Below, one piece after another: positions 58,871-64,000 of a stretch of 64,000 nt of DNA. The notes under the pieces are model-generated. The model did not search any database. It was not told the DNA's origin and saw only the letters and a list, made by a program, of their open reading frames with translations. Position numbers and translations under genes: made by a program. The stretch spans positions 310,001 to 374,000 of the forward strand of contig BDSI01000089.1 of assembly GCA_003117195.1 (NCBI GenBank), read 5' to 3'. How positions within the stretch are numbered: position 1 is the stretch's first letter; every line of letters starts with the position of its first letter. The DNA comes from Eudorina sp. 2006-703-Eu-15 (Eukaryota; Chlorophyta; Chlorophyceae; Chlamydomonadales; Volvocaceae).

Positions 58871-61863
58871 ATGAGATACCAGCAAGCGATCAAAAATCTG
58901 GAGACCGGCGGCGCCATAGACAGTCTCGTTCCACCGTCGCCAGTCAGACCGCCGAGTCACCAGGGCGCACTCGACGGAATGAATGCAGCTGGCACAACCT
59001 CGCGGCCACAAACACCGACAACGCTGAACATCGTTGCGAGGCCCCCAGCCGTCACCGCGGGTCCAATGGAACCGGCGGCTGTGGAGATCACCATAAGCAC
59101 ACAACCCGTAAGCAGAGCGTGCGACGTAAGAGCATCCGCCCCTTTGATGCCCAGGACCCCAGGCGATTCTGAATCTGTCCCCCTACCACCTGCCCTGCCA
59201 CCAGGAGCAGCCGTACGCGCAGCCTTTTGTGTCGCACCTCCAGGGTTTGACGGTACAACAGATGCTGGACTTGGACGTGGACACCCTGGTGGTTAAATTG
59301 GACGAGCATCATGCGCAGGCGAAGAAGGCGGTGCTGGTGAGTACCTCTTTGGGGCCCAGCTTCAGACGGTGTGGCGCTTTTGGCGGTGGCCATGCGTTGT
59401 GTTGGGGTCGCTGGGAATTTGGGACTGGTATGCCAATGCCGCTGCCATGTCGACAACCCCGCGGCATAATTGCGCGCTTCAGGACCACTTCATGGACACA
59501 AAGGCGCGGCTGATGCAAGCCAAGAATGATGCTTTGGATGATGAGAAGAGCAAATGTGCGTCGCGACTGGCCGCAAAGGAGGTAAGAAGGGCTGGTGCTG
59601 ATGACGCATCTGGGCGTGAAGTTCCGATACGGCACCGCGTGCCATGGCATGCCTGACCCAAAGTGCTGCGCCTCGTGTGCGGTTCAACTTGCGCCTCCTT
59701 GCCACCGGCCCCACGGTGCACACCAGCTGTTGTCTGCGTCCCGGTTTTCAGGAGGAGCTGAACCTGCTTAAAGCTGAAGTGGATACCGTGCGGATCAAAT
59801 CGCAACGGCTCTGGGACCTGGTGGGCAGGTAAGCTGCCAATCACGCGCGGCTCAAGTTCAGTTCATAACGTGCTCCAATATTTATGCACGGGGCCTCAAC
59901 ACCGGCGCCTCCGTTTGAAATGCCCTTTCGCGAGACCTTCCAGGAGTAATGTCTGAGTCTCATCAATGTCACTTCTGTAAAGTAGACAGCACGTCAACCA
60001 CTTCTAGCACTAGAATCGTATGCCGCGCTTCCGTGACTGCTCAATGGCCGTGGAGTACAGCCTGAGCAGTCCGACAGGTGTGGTCGGCTCTTTGCGCGGC
60101 AACCCATCACCAACACGCCGCGCCACCCGTAGGGCCTGCACGGCGTACGGCAACGCCAAGGAGCACCGCCGGATCAACCTGGTGCAGTTCCAGGTCTTCT
60201 GCGCTTGGCGTCACCAGGCGACGGAGCTGGCGCGGAGGCGGCGGATGCTGGCGCGGGCGGAGCGGTGGGACACCCAAGTGCGCCTCAAGCGGAACATATT
60301 CTGCGCCTGGTTCCGGGAGGCCATGCGCGCGCACCGCGTCACGGTGAACAACCGCTACATCCAGGAGGTGGAGAACGCCAAGCGGATGATCCACGAGAAC
60401 TACCAGCAGCAGATCTCGAACCTGGAGTAAGCGGCGGGGCTTTCCGTGCGGACCATGGCTGGGGCCCGCGTGCTTACCTTCAACCACCGGGCGCTTTTCT
60501 CACCCCTGTCTTTGCGTAGCTAGCAAAGCCACAGGGATGCATCCGGGTGTGTGCGCGCCTGCCGCCCGGCGCAAGTGCTTCGCTGGTGTTCATTGGCGGG
60601 ACAGCGTGGAAACCGGCATGCGCGTTGGCGGTGGAATGCATGCAGGCGCACGCTGGCGGACGCGCACGTGCAGCTCGAGCGGGCGGCCGAGGCGCGGAGC
60701 CGCCTCGAGGAGGACATGAAGCGGGCCTTCATGCGGGGTGAGACGGAGGAGGGGAGGAGGTTCAAAACATGCCAAGAACGAATTCGTGAGAGACTGGGGT
60801 TCTCAGTATTGCTCACGGCACACACAGTCAAGAGGGGCGCAGGTCCGTCGTGCACCTGGTGGATCTTGGCTTGGTGCCCAGTCTGAAGCTGTTCGCAGGG
60901 TACCTGCCTTTTACTGCGATGGGGAAGCTGCTCGGTCACACCACGATCGGACTCTCGCGTGTTCTGATCCCGCTCGCAGGTGTCTGCGCCCTCAACATCG
61001 AAGCCATGAACATGATGAAGCGCGGTCAGGCGCCGGGCGGGAACGGATCGGCGGCCGCCGGAGCGCCGCCGCCTGCGGAGCAGCCGCCTGCGGAGTCCGG
61101 GCCAGGTGCGCTGCTGCCAGGAACAGCACATGTCTGTCGTCATAAAAACTGAGCGATGGATGACACCCCGAATCCATCTAAGGACGAATGGATGTTAGAT
61201 CTCACAATGCTTTGCCTGCTGGCGATTCGAAACAGTCGTGGAAGCAACCCCTTTGCCACGCTGCTTGTGGGGTGCGCAGGTGCTGGGCCGGCATCCAGCG
61301 CGCCCGCGCAACCCACCCAAACCTCCTTGGGGCAGGCGCTCCCGGAGACACTCAATCTGGATCTCCACGGCTCCATAACTTTCTCACAGCCTGGGTTGGT
61401 CGCTCCCACTGGGGGAGCGGCAGGGAGTGCGCGCGGCGGGAGTGGCGGGCCTGTCACGTCCACGCCAGGCCAACCGCCCATCGCCGCCAGCAATGCAGCG
61501 GTCAGGCTGACGGGCAGCGGCGCCTCGACGGTTCAGGCGATGAGCACAGGGCTTGCCGCTGGCAGCAGCAGAACCAGCAGCGGCTATGGGCTGGGCGCCC
61601 CGGGCGTGGCGGCAGGCGGCGGCAGCAACCCGGGGATCGGTCGGCCGAGCGCAGGCAGCCAGCAGGCGGCGGGTCCCGGCGGCGCGTCCACCTCGGGAGG
61701 GGGTGCTGACGGCGGTCCGCCGGTGCGGGAGACTGCGCAGACGTTCTACCAGCGGCCGCAGATCGTGGTGACACGCGGTCCCGGGATTGGCTTGGCAGCC
61801 ACCAGCGCCGATGCGCCCCGCCCGCGGACGAACGCGCCGCTGCCCACTGTCAGGATGCTGTGA
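58871..61863 (+). CDS. POC5: Centriolar protein POC5
   Basis: Eight exons: 58871-59107, 59163-59336, 59483-59581, 59752-59828, 60133-60426, 60646-60737, 60980-61105 and 61280-61863 (stop TGA), 560 residues, phases consistent. POC5 is a conserved centrin-binding centriole component needed for building the distal half of centrioles, hence basal bodies. The diagnostic POC5 box MKRAFMRGVCALNIEAM is at ~317-333, formed by splicing exons 6 and 7 (human: MKKAFMRGVCALNLEAM). Upstream are Sfi1-like centrin-binding repeats (LVQFQVFCAWRHQ, KRNIFCAWFREAMRAH) and long coiled coil. The N-terminus and last exon are Pro/Ala/Gly-rich, with a conserved-looking end TFYQRPQIVVTRGPG. Intron 1 is very short (55 bases). 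TGTAA is 515 bases past the stop. Confidence 0.94.
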
Positions 61864-62919
61864 TGGGGTTCCCCAACCAGAGTGTGGGCACCGGAAGGCG
61901 GGCAAGGCTCTGGAAGACGAGCCGAGTGTACAGAGAGACGGCCTGCCTGTCCACGATGGTCCAGGTTCGCGGGCCAGCCAGCTCCTGATTGCGGGGTCTT
62001 CTCTACACGTGCGTGCCAGAGGTGTTTGGATCCGGCCCCGCACCCGCGCGGAGCTGACAGCCGACGGACGGAGGGTTTGACGTGACGAAGGGAGATTCGG
62101 CGCTCTGAGCAGATTCCAATTAATGGCTGTTGGCCGTGATCTAGCGGTTGTACCCTCAACACACATACGGTACTGAGGCGGTGCATCAGCGCGGAAGGAG
62201 ATAATTAGTCTTGACGCATGCTCAGCGAGGCACCACCCTGCAGCAATGCTTACGACGACATACGGGACATGCCACAGTGGGGACAGAGCGCATCGAAAGG
62301 GTAGGGTTTGTTTGCAGATGCGCGCACGGGAGCGCGATTAAGGACACGCCAGTCGCTCCGCGCTCGTGTCCCTCTGGTGTAAACGGTGGGCTGCGGGGGG
62401 TTCATTGAAGTGCATTCGATGATTCACGCACGCTGCCGGCGACGGATTTAAGAACAGTCCGTCACATTCATCCGTTCAGCTTCGTCGGCACACGTTTCTC
62501 CGCCAAGAACCAGCACACACCGTCGCATTCACAGGTGTCAGTGTCGGCACCTCTCACAGCGCCTGCCCGTCAGCCGAGCTGGACTGCTGTGGGCCTAGGT
62601 GCGAGACGCAATGGTGGGCCTCTGACCTCACGCTGCGTATCCTGGCATCCAGCCGGTGGTGTCCTGTCCGCTTCCTTCAGCATCCGCACTGCTGGCCAAT
62701 AACCCCTTCCCCAGTTCCTGCCCGGATGCCGCATCTATCCGCGGGCGCCGGTTAGCCAAGGACGATCCGAGGAGCCGTCAGAAACTGAACGGCACACACC
62801 GTCCACCATTCTACTCAGCACCAGCAAGCAGCTCTGTCCGCACAGTACGGCCCATGATCTGACGATGGTCCTCCGACCCGAGAGTTGTTTGCTTGCGATC
62901 GCACACTACACCTCACTGC
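61864..62919. other. Convergent intergenic region between POC5 and the TMEM186-like gene
   Basis: About 1.05 kb holding both 3' UTRs. A plus-strand TGTAA at 62378-62382 suits POC5. No further gene seen. Confidence 0.5.
62378..62382 (+). terminator. Possible TGTAA poly(A) signal of POC5
   Basis: TGTAA 515 bases after the POC5 stop, in the convergent intergenic region. Confidence 0.55.
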
Positions 62920-63875
62920 TCATCGACTCGTGAAGGGTAATTCGCTGTCACTGCTATGGTCACTGACGTCGGCTTTCCCCCTTCGTGGAGTGCTGACTCG
63001 CGACTCTAGTGTCCACGGCTCAGCTGTTACGGTGGTGCACGACGCGCCCCGGTCACTCTGGCTCGAAGCCCGCGGACCAGCAGCGGCAGGAGCAGCTTCG
63101 ACAGGACTGCCCGGCGCCGTTTCGTCCGGTGGCGCTCCGTACAGTATCTTCTGAAGCACCTGTGTGCCCAGTGGATGGCGCGCACGCAGCGTGGCGAACA
63201 GAATGTGCCGTGTGTTCGTCAGCGGCAAGGCCAGTCCGCGATATGGCCGGCATGGTCACTCGCCAGGGACATGTAACTCCTCTACACTCCAGTACGCTCC
63301 TTGAACATACATGGCGCCAGAATGCAGTTCTCGGGCCCTCACGCCGCATCCGCCCCTTCACAGATTCACACCCCAATGCGGACTCGATGCGGCCCCCCAC
63401 GCAGTCCCGCCCACCTCCTTCTGCAGCACGTGTCCATGCGGTACGGAAATGTAGTACTGCCTGTCGCCCACCACCTCCACGGGCATCAGCGCCTGACGGG
63501 CCTGCGCGCGCACCTCCGCGACGCTGCGGTTGCGCCAGGGCGCCACCAGCCGCTCCAGGGGCACGTCATTATCCTGAGGAGGCACCGGGGGCTCAACTTA
63601 AAACCAACCCGTGCAGGGGCGTGGACGCGGCGGGGCCAACAACGTCCCCGCCGAGCCACAGTGTGTGTGTGTGTGGGGGGGAAGTGGGAGAAATAGCGCA
63701 CCTCCCGGTTGCCCCAGAAGTCCAGCACGCTGAACCGTACGACACGTCGCTCAGGCAGCAGCAGGGACATCTCCCCCACGTAGCGGCCGCTGTAGTACCA
63801 GATGCAGTACGACGTGGCGACGCAGCCGATCGCCAGCGCCCCCACGGCCGCCAAGTCCATTGGGTCTGGGTTGGA
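62920..63875 (-). CDS. TMEM186: TMEM186-like mitochondrial membrane protein, 5' end outside window
   Basis: Three exons are visible: 63875-63702, 63573-63415 and 63159-62920 (stop TGA), all phase 0, 190 residues. The upstream edge at 63875 is a splice acceptor (CCCTGCAG), so the first exon(s) lie beyond base 64000 or in 63876-64000. Residues after a hydrophobic segment (VGALAIGCVATSYCIWYY) read VVRFSVLDFWGNRE and QYYISVPHGHVLQKE. These match the order FWG...FYVTLRYGRILDRE in animal TMEM186, a mitochondrial inner-membrane factor for complex I assembly (MCIA complex). The alga adds a Ser/Pro/Ala-rich tail. A related DUF family member such as TMEM223 is less likely. Confidence 0.75.
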
Positions 63876-64000
63876 CTGCAGGGTCAGTGGGGCGGCGGTT
63901 CGTCGGTGGACTAGGCGGCGGCCTGCGACTGCCACAGGCTTTAGGGGCCATCTGACGGCAACTCCCGACCGCCTCGCCCCCCACAGGGCCAGCCGTGACT

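Overview
This is nuclear DNA of a green alga, most likely a volvocine/chlamydomonadalean species. The evidence is very high GC in exons with Ala/Gly/Pro/Ser/Gln-rich low-complexity protein tracts, many short GT-AG introns in almost every gene, the TGTAA polyadenylation word downstream of several stops, a nuclear tRNA-Asn, and plant-type or ciliate-lineage genes (EXECUTER, POC5, plant-type GH127). No bacterial, organellar, viral or CRISPR signature was seen. Gene models were built by hand from splice sites and reading-frame phase. Each complete model listed sums to a multiple of three, but none has been tested against transcripts.

Layout. 602-7139 (-): F-box/leucine-rich-repeat protein with very large low-complexity insertions and an intronic trinucleotide repeat. 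7590-7934 (+): small unknown protein. 8636-12564 (+): NOL11-like nucleolar protein. 12976-19924 (+): three tandem related genes that begin Met-Gly-Cys and encode proline-rich proteins; two of them end in a glycine-rich hydrophobic segment. 22001-25462 (-): unrecognised protein with a four-cysteine ribbon. 25845-28695 (-): secreted protein with two PAN/Apple domains. 30888-35005 (-): EXECUTER homologue (chloroplast singlet-oxygen signalling). 35717-37868 (-): DJ-1/PfpI (Hsp31-like) protein. 38202-46752 (+): about 1985-residue unrecognised low-complexity protein. 46753-49908: gene-poor stretch with foldback repeats. 49909-49981 (-): tRNA-Asn. 50548-58500 (-): 17-exon GH127 beta-L-arabinofuranosidase-like enzyme. 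58871-61863 (+): centriolar protein POC5. 62920-63875 (-): 3' part of a TMEM186-like gene running out of the window.

The genes do not form one pathway. Several pairs share short divergent upstream regions (F-box/small protein, DJ-1/large protein, GH127/POC5), and POC5 converges with the TMEM186-like gene. EXECUTER (singlet-oxygen signalling) lies beside a DJ-1-family protein (reactive carbonyl/oxidative stress), but a functional link is only a guess. The most novel material is the tandem Met-Gly-Cys family, the two large unrecognised proteins, a set of inferred GC-AG introns, and several repeats lying in introns or exons that stay open in frame.
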